64,000 bases of DNA from Mesorhizobium ventifaucium (GTDB lineage: Bacteria; Pseudomonadota; Alphaproteobacteria; Rhizobiales; Rhizobiaceae), in assembly GCF_935822925.1 (NCBI RefSeq), contig NZ_CAKXZS010000003.1:310731-374730 (forward strand), given 5' to 3'. The notes under the pieces were generated by a model, which was given only the letters and a program-made list of their open reading frames with translations, searched no databases and had not been told where the DNA came from. This document shows positions 7,596-15,991 of this stretch, one piece after another (within the stretch, counting starts at the first letter, position 1; each line of letters begins with the position of its first letter). Position numbers and translations under genes: made by a program.

Positions 7596-7743
7596 TCTCC
7601 ATCTCCCTTTCAAAAAAGCCGTTGGCGGCTTTGTCGGTGCCGCTCAACGCGCCGGATAGGACGCCCCAGATGAACAAGAACAGGGCCGCCAGGCTCATCA
7701 TCATGGCGCCCGCATATGGTCCAGTGACTTCAAAACCGAGCAT
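7519..7743 (-). CDS. Small membrane protein, CcoQ/CcoS-like (74 aa)
   Basis: The frame from ATG 7743 encodes one membrane helix (residues 11-33, AMMMSLAALFLFIWGVLSG) and a charged tail (FEREMENERS). The gene starts 3 bases after the triheme oxidase subunit. Its size, topology and position match CcoQ or CcoS, the small helper subunits of cbb3-type oxidases, but the sequence alone does not decide between them. The tail overlaps the next small gene for 77 bases, so the last third may be under two constraints or the end may be different from the full frame. Confidence 0.55.
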   Translation of the reverse strand: MLGFEVTGPYAGAMMMSLAALFLFIWGVLSGALSGTDKAANGFFEREMENERSAEQRSGEPEAPGTGCTSKLAP

Positions 7744-7746
7744 GCG

Positions 7747-9411
7747 CTAACCTCCGGCGGGTGCCTGTTTCTCGCCAGGCAGCGCTGGCGGGCCGGACGC
7801 CGGCACCGACGGATCGGGCACATAGGCTCGCTCAGGCTTGTCAGCGACCAGTTCCAGATCGTTCAGCGCCGCGCGGGCCTCCTGCTTGATCGACAGCGGC
7901 TGCAGCGAGAGCGGGTCTTTATAGGCTGAAAGCGCCACCACGAAATAGGAAAGTGCCCACCGGTCCTCGTCCGGAAAGGAATCCCGATAGGACGGCATCG
8001 GCGTGCCGCTGAGGCCGGTAGTTATCGTCCGGAAGATGTCTTCGACGGCCGGGCCAGACTTGAATTGGCCGCTGGTGAGGTCGGCCGGCGGGGTGGCGAA
8101 CCCGATATCATCCTTGAGGCCGGCAGCCTTCTCGCCGTCGCCCTTGCCGCCTTGGCCGTGGCATTCCCAGCACTTCGCCACCTGCCAAACCTCCTTACCA
8201 CGGTCCAGCATCGTCTGGGACGGGGTCGGCGGGCGCCCGATATACAACGGTGGGCCAGGCGGTTCCTCGACGAAGAAAGCGTAAGGGCTGGCGGGATCGG
8301 AACGGTCAACGGCTAGCTCATATTTGATGTATTGGATCACCGCCAGCCGATCGTTGAGCGGCAGTTCGTACCAAGGGGGCATTGCCGTGCCGCGGATGCC
8401 GCGAGTAATGGTGCGCAGCATGTCGCCGTCCGTGGGCAGGGGCTCCTTTGTCAACCTGAACTTGAAGACTGCGGACGTGAAGTCCCTGGGCCGCTGGTTA
8501 AACATAAAGGTGGCGGCTGGCCCGTTGCCGTCGCCTTTGGCACCGTGGCAACCGATGCAGCGGCGCTCATAGACTTCCTTGCCATAAGCAATCCATTCCT
8601 CGGAGCGCGGCATCGTCGCATCCATGACCTCCAGGCTTTGCGGCTCGAAAAGATCGCGCCATTTACCCCGGTTCGTGCCGAGCTTCTGGACGTAGGAAAC
8701 GAGCGCCGCCACCGCTTCCGTCTCCGCCGCGATGCTGACGGTTTCTCCTGTGTATTCGTCATTCGGCGTCAGGATGATCGGCTTTCTTTCGCGCGCCTTC
8801 AGCGGCACGAACAGCAACCCGTACGCATTCGGCGTCAGCTGGATGGCTTGCTGGCTGTCGAAGTCGAACAGGCCTTCGGTGACCTCTGTCCTTTCCAGGG
8901 TGCGATTGCCAGCGCCGTCGTCAACGATACGGACAGCTGCATCGGGCTCGTGGAAAAGGCCGCGATACGGCGCCATTATCGAGTCCGGCACCAGCATCCG
9001 CGGATTGTAGAAGTGCGCCAGGTGCCACTCGTCGCTGTATTTCAGGCCGACGCGCGTCAGGTCCGGCCCGATCCGGCGTGTGCCTAACAGGTGCGGCACG
9101 TCATAGGCGTATTCGCCCGCCTCGCTGACCGGTCCCCAGCGGCGGATCTCGCCGGTCACCGGCCGCACGAATTGCGAATGGCAGTACCAGCAGCCTTCGC
9201 GCAGGTAAATGTTGCGGCCGCGACGCTGCTGCTCGGTGTAGTCCGTCGCCTCTGAAACCGTCCACTTCAGCTGGCCGAAATCCGTGCGCACCACCGAAGT
9301 CACGCGCGTAGTTCGTGAGGACGGCTCCACGAAGGGCAGCACGCCCTGCGTGATCACCGCAAGGGTGATGCAAAAGACGCCGGCGAACAGCGCGAAGAAG
9401 CGAACGTTCAC
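7747..9411 (-). CDS. ccoO: Fused CcoO-CcoP-like triheme cytochrome c oxidase subunit
   Basis: This 554-residue protein has an N-terminal membrane anchor (residues 4-28), then a CcoO/FixO-like monoheme domain with C74-W-Y-C77-H78, followed by SQFVRP and the RRIGPDL segment usual for CcoO. Two further c-type domains follow with C285-I-G-C288-H289 and C414-W-E-C417-H418. Normal cbb3 oxidase has a monoheme CcoO and a separate diheme CcoP; here both functions seem to be in one chain and no CcoP gene is seen. The subunit would pass electrons from soluble cytochrome to the catalytic subunit. Its ATG overlaps the stop of the catalytic gene (ATGA at 9408-9411). The C-terminal 60 residues are Pro-rich and unlike either parent. 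Confidence 0.85.
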   Translation of the reverse strand: MNVRFFALFAGVFCITLAVITQGVLPFVEPSSRTTRVTSVVRTDFGQLKWTVSEATDYTEQQRRGRNIYLREGCWYCHSQFVRPVTGEIRRWGPVSEAGEYAYDVPHLLGTRRIGPDLTRVGLKYSDEWHLAHFYNPRMLVPDSIMAPYRGLFHEPDAAVRIVDDGAGNRTLERTEVTEGLFDFDSQQAIQLTPNAYGLLFVPLKARERKPIILTPNDEYTGETVSIAAETEAVAALVSYVQKLGTNRGKWRDLFEPQSLEVMDATMPRSEEWIAYGKEVYERRCIGCHGAKGDGNGPAATFMFNQRPRDFTSAVFKFRLTKEPLPTDGDMLRTITRGIRGTAMPPWYELPLNDRLAVIQYIKYELAVDRSDPASPYAFFVEEPPGPPLYIGRPPTPSQTMLDRGKEVWQVAKCWECHGQGGKGDGEKAAGLKDDIGFATPPADLTSGQFKSGPAVEDIFRTITTGLSGTPMPSYRDSFPDEDRWALSYFVVALSAYKDPLSLQPLSIKQEARAALNDLELVADKPERAYVPDPSVPASGPPALPGEKQAPAGG

Positions 9412-10865
9412 TGCGCGGGCCCTCCCGCCGGGGCCGGGATAGGCGCCTCCACCGGCCCGCGGACGCGTCGCGCCTCAGCCGCCGGGCTGGTCAGTGCGGT
9501 CAGCATCAGATTCACCACCAGCAGCGACATACCGATATCCATGCTGATGCCTGCCAGGGTCCGCGCCAGCCAGTAGGGCTTCACCCAGACGAGCGAGTCG
9601 AGCCATTCGACACCATTCATCCATTGATAACCCTGCTGCAGCCCGCCCGCTGTGAGAACCAGGCCCATGGTCGTGATGCCGACGGTGATCAGCCAGAACG
9701 ACCAGTTGCCGAGCTTGAAGGACCAGAGTTCGCGCCCGAACAGCCGCGGCCAAGTATAGACGAGGCCCCCCATCGCCCAGACGACGAAGGTGCCGAACAC
9801 GGTGAGATGCGAATGCGAGATGACGAAATCGGTGAAATGGGTCGGCTGCTGCAGCTGCCGCAGCGCCTCGGTCGAGCCCTGGAAGCAGCCGACGAGATAC
9901 ATGAGCGAGCCCATGATCAGGAACTTCGCCGGCAAGTTCCTGCCGAACTCATGCCACTTGCCCATCATGGTGCCGAAGAAGTTCACCAGCACCGTCCACA
10001 CCGGTATGATCAGCAGCATCGACGTGACGACGGCCAAGGTCTCGGCCCAGTCCGCGATCGGGCTGTAGAGGTAATGGTGGATGCCGACGAACGGGTAAAA
10101 CAATGCCAGGGACCAGAAGCCTACCAGCGAGAGCTTATGGGCATAGAGCGGATTTCGCGCGCTGATCGGCAGGAAATAGTAGATGATCACGTAGCCCGCG
10201 GGCGTTAGCCACAGCCCGACGATGTAGTGGAGATAGAGGCCATGGAAGGCGGCGCTGTTGATGCCCGAGATCGTGTACGGCAGGATGAAGCTTCCAAGCA
10301 CGAAGTTCATCGTCGTCCACACGAAAGTGGCGATCAAGTACCATAGCGCGACATAGATCGCCGGCTCGAGCCTTCGACTGATCGTGATCAGGAATTGCGC
10401 GGTAGCAACAGCCACTACGATGAAGAATGCGACCTTCGCATAGAGCGGAAACTCTCCGGCTTCCAAACCGTCACTGTCGCCGAACAGCAAGCCGACCAAA
10501 CCGGCAAGCGTTGCGATGTTCCAGACCCATGCGAGGAGAACCGACCACTCCGACCATATCACCCGCACCCCCGACAGACGCGGCACGAGATAGTAGCAAA
10601 GGCCGATGAAAAGCGTCGAGAAGGCGCCGAAGATAACACCGTTGACGTGGACCGGGCGCAGCCGGCCGAAGGTGAGCTCGAGGTTTCCCGATCCAAGATA
10701 GTCGGGGTAGTTGAAGGTGCTCGAGATCAGGACGCCGACGGATGGCGTCACCATCAGCCAGAACATGCCGAAATAAAGCCAGGTCCGCACGACCCGATTG
10801 TCGACCAGCGCATCCAGGTCCACATTCGCGAACTTGCCGCGCAGCTCCATCCCAGTCTCTGCCAA
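9408..10865 (-). CDS. ccoN: cbb3-like (C-family) heme-copper oxidase catalytic subunit
   Basis: The 485-residue protein has about 12 membrane helices. By eye the heme and copper ligands can be placed: H73 and H353 for the low-spin heme, H351 for the high-spin heme, and H213, H263 and H264 for CuB. Tyr257 stands six residues before the His-His pair, exactly where the cross-linked Tyr of cbb3 oxidases lies, which marks the C family and argues for O2 reduction. The position of the conserved Glu of CcoN (FEGPMM) reads Phe-Gln-Gly-Ser here. Start: TTG 10865 has a good GGGGAGG site 8 bases before it; ATG 10850 is the alternative. It heads the oxidase genes proper. Confidence 0.85.
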   Translation of the reverse strand: MAETGMELRGKFANVDLDALVDNRVVRTWLYFGMFWLMVTPSVGVLISSTFNYPDYLGSGNLELTFGRLRPVHVNGVIFGAFSTLFIGLCYYLVPRLSGVRVIWSEWSVLLAWVWNIATLAGLVGLLFGDSDGLEAGEFPLYAKVAFFIVVAVATAQFLITISRRLEPAIYVALWYLIATFVWTTMNFVLGSFILPYTISGINSAAFHGLYLHYIVGLWLTPAGYVIIYYFLPISARNPLYAHKLSLVGFWSLALFYPFVGIHHYLYSPIADWAETLAVVTSMLLIIPVWTVLVNFFGTMMGKWHEFGRNLPAKFLIMGSLMYLVGCFQGSTEALRQLQQPTHFTDFVISHSHLTVFGTFVVWAMGGLVYTWPRLFGRELWSFKLGNWSFWLITVGITTMGLVLTAGGLQQGYQWMNGVEWLDSLVWVKPYWLARTLAGISMDIGMSLLVVNLMLTALTSPAAEARRVRGPVEAPIPAPAGGPAQ

Positions 10866-10976
10866 CGCATAGACCTCCCCGCGCGGTTCCCGGGCCGCAC
10901 CACTGCTTCAACCCCACCCTTCCCGATGGGACTCCCTTCGCGCTCCCGTGAAGTCGGTGCCCGGCTATCGCCGAGA

Positions 10977-11441
10977 CTAGTACTTGCCTGGCACCAACAC
11001 CGAACCGGTGTTGGACCAGGTGATGTACGCCTCGAGCGCCTTCATCGCCTCCGATTCGGGATCGATCTTCTCGCCCTGGTTCGGTTTCTCGATGCACCAG
11101 TTGATCATGTCGCGCAGTGTCGCGAATTTGGCCATCGACTGCTGGAACTTCGGGAACGCATGCGGGTGGGTATCGGAGGCCATCGGATGGCACATGGCGC
11201 AGGCCCACCCGGTGGTCGACAGCTTGACCCCCAACTGCTCCGCCATCGCCGCATCACCGTGGAACAGGAGGTCTCCCTTCCTGACCTCCTCCATGAACGC
11301 CTCTTGATAGAGTTTCAGCTGCTTTGGCGTCACCGGATCCTTGTTGGCACTGGCCGGCCCGACGACGACGGCAGCTGCGACGACCGCTCCTGCGACGGTG
11401 GAACGCCTCAGAATGCAGAGGAATGTCGATGTGTTTATCAT
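10977..11441 (-). CDS. Small periplasmic cytochrome c with SoxA/TsdA-like tail
   Basis: The 154-residue protein has a Sec signal (residues 1-32, ending PASA), a Lys/Glu-rich helical region, one heme site C81-A-M-C84-H85, and a C-terminal segment INWCIEKPNQG then MKALEAYITW. That last pattern (Asn-x-Cys, basic-Pro, Gly, then Met-x-Ala-Leu-x-x-Tyr-Ile-x-Trp) resembles the conserved end of SoxA and TsdA cytochromes that handle thiosulfate or tetrathionate. The C116 in it could be a ligand or a sulfur-binding residue. Only 12 bases separate it from the phosphoesterase upstream, and the oxidase follows, so it is probably the electron donor or a substrate-specific redox partner. The substrate is unknown. 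Confidence 0.75.
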   Translation of the reverse strand: MINTSTFLCILRRSTVAGAVVAAAVVVGPASANKDPVTPKQLKLYQEAFMEEVRKGDLLFHGDAAMAEQLGVKLSTTGWACAMCHPMASDTHPHAFPKFQQSMAKFATLRDMINWCIEKPNQGEKIDPESEAMKALEAYITWSNTGSVLVPGKY

Positions 11442-11453
11442 AGCCACCACCCT

Positions 11454-12599
11454 TTATGGATTTTCCCACGGGTACTGATTGTCGGCGATGCGTGGCCGTA
11501 TGACCTCCTCAATGCTCTTGTCGTGGTCCTCCGGCGACTGGACGAACACCTCCTTGCGCCCCCACATGATGTACTCGACATCGACCTTGTCGTCGGCGTT
11601 GACGTTCACGGTTCCCCAACCGACCCCGTCGAAGGGATCGCCAGGATCGACACGGATCATCGGCTTGGTCAGCTTGGGCACGCCTTCCGGCGCATACGGC
11701 CACGGCCAGGAGGTCGCCAGCATGCCGATCGAGCGCATGCTGCCGATCTCGTTGTAGAGCACCTGGTGCACGTGACCGTGGATGTTGGTGACCTTAGTAT
11801 AAGGCTTCAGCACGTCATTCACTTCGCGCCAGTCGCGCACCCAGAAATTCCAGGGCGGGTAGTACTCGTACAGCGGATTGTGGCTGAAGATGACGATCGG
11901 CTTGGACTTATCCCAGTCCGCGAGTGTCTTCTGCATCCAGTCGAGTTGCTCGCGGCCGACGCCGGCCCACGCGCCGGCAACGGTGCCGTCAAGGGTAGCC
12001 ATGTGGCCCATGCGCTCCTCTGGCGTCATCTTCTTCGCTGTCCAGTAGTCCGGTCCCCGGCTGACCGTATCGAGCCCGATGAAGCGCACGCCTTTGTGAT
12101 CGAAGGTCCAGTTGGGTTGGCCGAACAACTCGCCCCACTTCTTGCCCATATCCAGATACCAGTCGTGCTCGCCCGGGATGTAGTACTTCTTGATCTTCAG
12201 ATCCTTGAGGAGCTCAACGCCAAGCTCAAGTTCCTCGATCTTTCCGAGCTGGGCCAGGTCGCCGCCGAAGATCAGGAAGTCGGCCGGCGGATCCATGGCC
12301 TGGACCTCTTGCACGGCGCGCACCACTTTGTCGACGAAGCGCGTGTTCAGCGATCGCGGATAGAGATGGGTGTCCGAAATCCAGGCAAACTTGAAGGGCG
12401 CTTCGGCGGCGTGAGCGACGTCGATGGTGTTGAGCAGCGGCCACCACGCGAAGGTCTGGCCGACGGAAGCAGCGCCGAACAGCAGCGATCTGTGAATGAA
12501 GGTGCGGCGGGTGATTTGGAGCGAGTCGTCGGGGCGTACTCCCGGCTGCTGCAGCACCGCATGCATTTCGCGCCGAATGCGGTCAAGCTCGTCAGACAT
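11454..12599 (-). CDS. Tat-exported metallophosphoesterase
   Basis: The 381-residue protein carries a twin-arginine signal (ITRRTFIHRS near residues 29-38, hydrophobic stretch, cleavage near AHA-AE 62-65). The calcineurin-like dimetal motifs follow in order: SDTHLY, GGDLAQ, GEHDW (Glu in place of the usual Asn of GNHD), SHNPLYE and HGHVHQ. It would act folded in the periplasm, hydrolysing a phospho-ester or -anhydride. It stands between a cupredoxin gene and a cytochrome gene, all on one strand. Why a phosphoesterase belongs to a respiratory operon is not known to me. Confidence 0.85.
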   Translation of the reverse strand: MSDELDRIRREMHAVLQQPGVRPDDSLQITRRTFIHRSLLFGAASVGQTFAWWPLLNTIDVAHAAEAPFKFAWISDTHLYPRSLNTRFVDKVVRAVQEVQAMDPPADFLIFGGDLAQLGKIEELELGVELLKDLKIKKYYIPGEHDWYLDMGKKWGELFGQPNWTFDHKGVRFIGLDTVSRGPDYWTAKKMTPEERMGHMATLDGTVAGAWAGVGREQLDWMQKTLADWDKSKPIVIFSHNPLYEYYPPWNFWVRDWREVNDVLKPYTKVTNIHGHVHQVLYNEIGSMRSIGMLATSWPWPYAPEGVPKLTKPMIRVDPGDPFDGVGWGTVNVNADDKVDVEYIMWGRKEVFVQSPEDHDKSIEEVIRPRIADNQYPWENP

Positions 12600-12689
12600 C
12601 AGGGTTCCTCCTCAGTGCAGACCGTTTCTTAAAGCGTCGGTCTTCTCGCAGGAACGCGACCCTGTTGAATGAGTGGGTCGCCCATTTTC

Positions 12690-13406
12690 TTATTTTTTCA
12701 GTTCAATCGTCAGACTGGTGGCCTTATTCTCCTCTACCGTTACGGGCTGCTCGATGGGCCCGGTGAAGGGGTGGATCGCCACAAGTTTGTAGTTCCCAGG
12801 CGGAACATCGGTTATGCTGAACTTGCCATCGGCGCCGGTGACAGCGTAGTAGGGATTGTCCACCACATAGACCCAGCCTTCCATCCAGCCATGCGCGTCG
12901 CAGTCGATGCGGACAGTGCCGGCCCGATTCAGTTCGACGGGTATGCGCTGGCCCTTATTGGGCAGCGCCAGGTTGAAGGCAGTGCGCTTGCCATAATACC
13001 CGTGGGTGTTGTGGAGGATTGAGTCGCTGTTGACCACCTCCAGCGAACCGGCGGGTATCATCTGAACCGCGGGCTCAAAGCGACATTTGAGGTTGTTAAG
13101 CTCAGGCGGCTTTCCGGGCTCCGGCCAGGCCTTTCCCTGTGCCACGTCGACCAGTTGCACCGCCGCGTTCAGCACGGCCTGATCGCTGCCGACTTCGATC
13201 AGCGGCTCCTCGCGGGGGTCGCCGCACACCTCGATATCCTTGGTGGGGATGATCTTTGTTGTCGGCACGTCGCCGCGGTAGACGATCGTACCCTCGATCG
13301 TTCCGCCTCCCGTGACCGGACCCACTTCGTAGGCTTGCGCAGGCGCGGACATCGTCGCAACGAAAGCGATCGCCGCCAGCCCGCTCATCAATTCGCGAAT
13401 GGTCAT
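12690..13406 (-). CDS. Periplasmic cupredoxin with carboxypeptidase-regulatory-like C-terminal domain
   Basis: The 238-residue protein has a Sec signal ending AQA near residue 25. A plastocyanin-like domain follows whose type 1 copper ligands can be proposed: His in SILHNTHGYY near 120-126, and Cys, His and Met in CDAHGWMEGW near 170. The last 60 or so residues (YYAVTGADGKFSITDVPPGN to the end) form a carboxypeptidase-regulatory-like beta sandwich. It would be a one-electron carrier in the periplasm. The start is ATG 13406, with AGGAGG eight bases upstream; earlier ATGs at 13424 and 13439 have weaker sites. It is the first gene of the minus-strand run. Confidence 0.82.
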   Translation of the reverse strand: MTIRELMSGLAAIAFVATMSAPAQAYEVGPVTGGGTIEGTIVYRGDVPTTKIIPTKDIEVCGDPREEPLIEVGSDQAVLNAAVQLVDVAQGKAWPEPGKPPELNNLKCRFEPAVQMIPAGSLEVVNSDSILHNTHGYYGKRTAFNLALPNKGQRIPVELNRAGTVRIDCDAHGWMEGWVYVVDNPYYAVTGADGKFSITDVPPGNYKLVAIHPFTGPIEQPVTVEENKATSLTIELKK

Positions 13407-13517
13407 AGAGGCCACCTCCTTCATTAGGATGAGGGGCAACTTTTAAAAATAGGGCCAAACCAGCACCATGTCTAGCCATTCAGCAAAAAATATGATAAGG
13501 TTCGGCAGTTTAGGCGA

Positions 13518-13534
13518 GTTTGCTAGTTGCAAAC
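13518..13534. promoter_or_regulatory. Inverted repeat in the divergent cupredoxin/SCO promoter
   Basis: GTTTGC-TAGTT-GCAAAC is a perfect 6+6 inverted repeat in the 175-base gap between the cupredoxin start (13406) and the SCO start (13582). A second overlapping near-palindrome, GCAAACGTTGC, follows at 13529-13539. The gap is visibly A/T-richer than the genes around it, as promoters usually are. A dimeric regulator site for the whole respiratory cluster is an inference; I see no FNR/FixK box (TTGAT-N4-ATCAA). Confidence 0.4.
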
Positions 13535-13581
13535 GTTGCGGGGTTTTTGGAGCGTCTTTCTCGAGGTACCGGAGGTACTTG

Positions 13582-14184
13582 ATGAGCCGACGGCATGAAC
13601 TCCTCGCTCCGGGCCTACGGTCCCCCATATCCCGCTTCTGCATCATATTCGCAGCGGCCCTGTCGATCTGCCAACCGCTCGCGCGGAGTGACACACCCGT
13701 GACGGTCGGCGGCTCATTCACGCTTACGGCGCCGGACGGAACGACGGTCACCGATGAGACTTATCGCGGCAAATGGCTGCTGGTTTTCTTCGGCTATACT
13801 TCTTGTCCCGACATCTGTCCGACCACGCTGTCATCAATCGCCGCGGCGATTGAGGAACTCGGCCCCGACGCCGCAAAACTGCAACCGCTCTTCATCACTG
13901 TCGATCCCGAACGCGACACGCCTGAGGTGATGGGAAGCTTCACCGCGGCATTCGATCCGCGCATCGTGGGATTGACGGGCAGCCCGCAACAGATCGCTGC
14001 GGTTTCGGAGGCATATGGCGCCTACGGTGTGGCGCGCCAGGGCGAGGCGGGCGGTGACGACTACCTAATGGATCACGGCACCCACATCTACATCATGAAC
14101 CCACAGGGGCAATTCGTGGAGGGGCTAGACTCTGACACACCAAGCAGCGGCATTGCCGCTACGTTGGGTGAATTGGTGCGATGA
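13582..14184 (+). CDS. SCO1/SenC copper chaperone
   Basis: The 200-residue protein has an N-terminal signal or anchor (residues 13-35), then a thioredoxin-fold SCO domain with the copper-binding CPDIC (near 74-78), the TVDPERDTPE motif near 115, and the third copper ligand His in LMDHGTHIYIM. SCO proteins deliver copper to oxidase active sites or reduce cysteines there. ATG 13582 is chosen because GGAGG stands six bases before it. The gene is divergent from the cupredoxin-to-ATPase run and shares its promoter region, which supports a role in assembling the oxidase next door. Confidence 0.9.
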   Translation: MSRRHELLAPGLRSPISRFCIIFAAALSICQPLARSDTPVTVGGSFTLTAPDGTTVTDETYRGKWLLVFFGYTSCPDICPTTLSSIAAAIEELGPDAAKLQPLFITVDPERDTPEVMGSFTAAFDPRIVGLTGSPQQIAAVSEAYGAYGVARQGEAGGDDYLMDHGTHIYIMNPQGQFVEGLDSDTPSSGIAATLGELVR

Positions 14185-14264
14185 TACGAGCCCTGGGATG
14201 ACGGAGATCACGATTATGCAGTTGATCGATCCATAGAAAGTTGTCATCCGGAAGGAGAGCGGCC

Positions 14265-14507
14265 ATGCAAAGACATACAAAGGAAGCTTCTGAGCTTAAG
14301 GCATTGATCCTCGCGGATCTTCATAAGGAGCCGGGATGCGAGCACGTCACTGATTTTGTGATTCAGCGGCTCGAAACCAAGGAGAACGGGGCAAACTGGA
14401 CTGTCAAATATCTGGATCCTAATCAAGATAAGGTCTGCGAGACTATTCTGATAAACATAGCGCGAATGTTGCAGCTCAACTTCGACCTTCCTGAACGCGG
14501 GTCGTGA
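14265..14507 (+). CDS. Conserved small protein of unknown function (80 aa)
   Basis: The protein begins [20 protein letters not shown] and contains [17 protein letters not shown] and a C-terminal [11 protein letters not shown]. It is soluble, has two Cys (residues 25 and 58) and no signal. AAGGAGAG lies at 14252-14259, a good ribosome binding site for ATG 14265. The pattern of a short alpha-beta protein with a 'W.v.yl' strand is one I associate with rhizobial hypothetical proteins, but I cannot assign a role. It lies between the SCO gene and hemA on the same strand. Confidence 0.7.
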   Translation: MQRHTKEASELKALILADLHKEPGCEHVTDFVIQRLETKENGANWTVKYLDPNQDKVCETILINIARMLQLNFDLPERGS

Positions 14508-14718
14508 GGAACGATGCGAGCGGGATCGGCGCGCATCGCGCTTCGAAGTAATTCGTATGCAAGCAGGGGAATCGGGCGATGGCGGAACCCACAGCGTTGC
14601 ACACCGGCAAACCTGGCGTCGTAAAGAACGTCATTGCGCCGCGGCGATTTGGACCTCCGATGACCGGAGATGCGGGCGATATGGCCGATGGCAAGGCCGT
14701 ATCTTGGAGCCAGGCAAT

Positions 14719-15936
14719 ATGAGTTATGACGGTTTCTTTGCAGATGCGATCGCGCGTCTGCAAGAGGAACGGCGCTACCGTGTGTTCGCAGACCTTGAGC
14801 GCATCGCCGGACGCTTTCCCAACGCCGTGTGGCATTCCCCGCATGGACCGAAGGACGTCGTGATTTGGTGCTCCAACGACTATCTCGGGATGGGACAACA
14901 TCCAAAAGTGGTCGCCGCCATGGTGGAGACTGCTACCCGCCTGGGAACGGGGGCCGGCGGGACGCGCAATATCTCCGGCACCAGCCATCCGCTCCTAGAG
15001 CTCGAGAGCGAGCTTGCCGATCTCCACGGCAAGGAGGCGGCACTGGTCTTTACGTCCGGCTATGTTTCGAACCAGACTGGCATCTCGACCATCGCCAAGC
15101 TGATCCCCGGTTGTTTGATCCTGTCCGATGCGCTCAACCACAATTCGATGATCGAGGGCATCCGCCAGTCCGGTACGGAGAAGAGCATCTTCCGCCACAA
15201 CGACGTCGATCATCTCGAGGAATTGTTGAAGGCGGCGGGTCAGGATCGGCCAAAACTCATCGTCTTCGAAAGTCTCTATTCGATGGGCGGCGACGTCGCG
15301 CCAATCAATCGCATTTGCGAAATCGCCGATCGTTACGGCGCAATGACCTATCTCGACGAGGTCCATGCTGTGGGCATGTACGGCCCTCGCGGCGCCGGCA
15401 TCGCCGCGCGCGACGGCACCATGAACCGGATCGATGTGATCGAAGGCACGCTCGCCAAGGCCTTCGGCTGCCTCGGCGGCTATATCACGGGAAGTGCTGT
15501 GCTGATCGATGCGGTTCGTTCCTATGCTCCGGGTTTCATCTTCACCACCGCGTTGCCGCCGGCGATTTGCGCCGCGGCCACAGCGGCGATCCGGCATCTG
15601 AAAACGTCGCAGTGGGAGCGCAATCGCCAACAGGACCGCGTCCGGCGGGTCAAGGCGGCGCTGGGTGCCGCTGCGCTGCCGGTCATCCTGAGCGACACCC
15701 ATATCGTTCCGGTGGCAGTCGGCGATCCGGCGCATTGCAAAGCAGCGAGCGACCTGCTGCTGAGCGATCACGACATCTATATCCAGCCGATCAATTATCC
15801 GACCGTGGCGAAGGGAACTGAGCGGCTGCGCATCACGCCGACACCCTGTCATGAGGACATCATGATTGATCGGCTCGCGGCAGCTTTGTTCGATATCTGG
15901 AATCGGCTCGGGCTGCCACGGGGCAATCTCGCCTGA
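14719..15936 (+). CDS. hemA: 5-aminolevulinate synthase
   Basis: The 405-residue PLP enzyme condenses glycine with succinyl-CoA to give 5-aminolevulinate, the first step of heme synthesis in alphaproteobacteria. It has the family length and motifs: [13 protein letters not shown] near 50-62, the Gly-rich [13 protein letters not shown] near 80-92, [15 protein letters not shown] near 213-227 and the PLP lysine in [14 protein letters not shown] near 245. The start ATG 14719 gives the usual MSYDGFF beginning; the frame open before it does not look like protein. It stands between the accessory respiratory block and a solitary groEL, which suggests it may be an extra copy feeding heme to cytochromes. 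Confidence 0.95.
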   Translation: MSYDGFFADAIARLQEERRYRVFADLERIAGRFPNAVWHSPHGPKDVVIWCSNDYLGMGQHPKVVAAMVETATRLGTGAGGTRNISGTSHPLLELESELADLHGKEAALVFTSGYVSNQTGISTIAKLIPGCLILSDALNHNSMIEGIRQSGTEKSIFRHNDVDHLEELLKAAGQDRPKLIVFESLYSMGGDVAPINRICEIADRYGAMTYLDEVHAVGMYGPRGAGIAARDGTMNRIDVIEGTLAKAFGCLGGYITGSAVLIDAVRSYAPGFIFTTALPPAICAAATAAIRHLKTSQWERNRQQDRVRRVKAALGAAALPVILSDTHIVPVAVGDPAHCKAASDLLLSDHDIYIQPINYPTVAKGTERLRITPTPCHEDIMIDRLAAALFDIWNRLGLPRGNLA

Positions 15937-15991
15937 GCGGCCGAATGAAGCTTCGCCGTTCCCCGACGATTAGGTCTTAAGGATCAAGGAA

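Noticed and set aside
10395..12632. A 745-codon open frame on the plus strand
   Set aside because: It is antisense to the oxidase, cytochrome and phosphoesterase genes, is rich in Arg, His and Asp, and has no domain. Such frames are usual opposite GC-rich genes.
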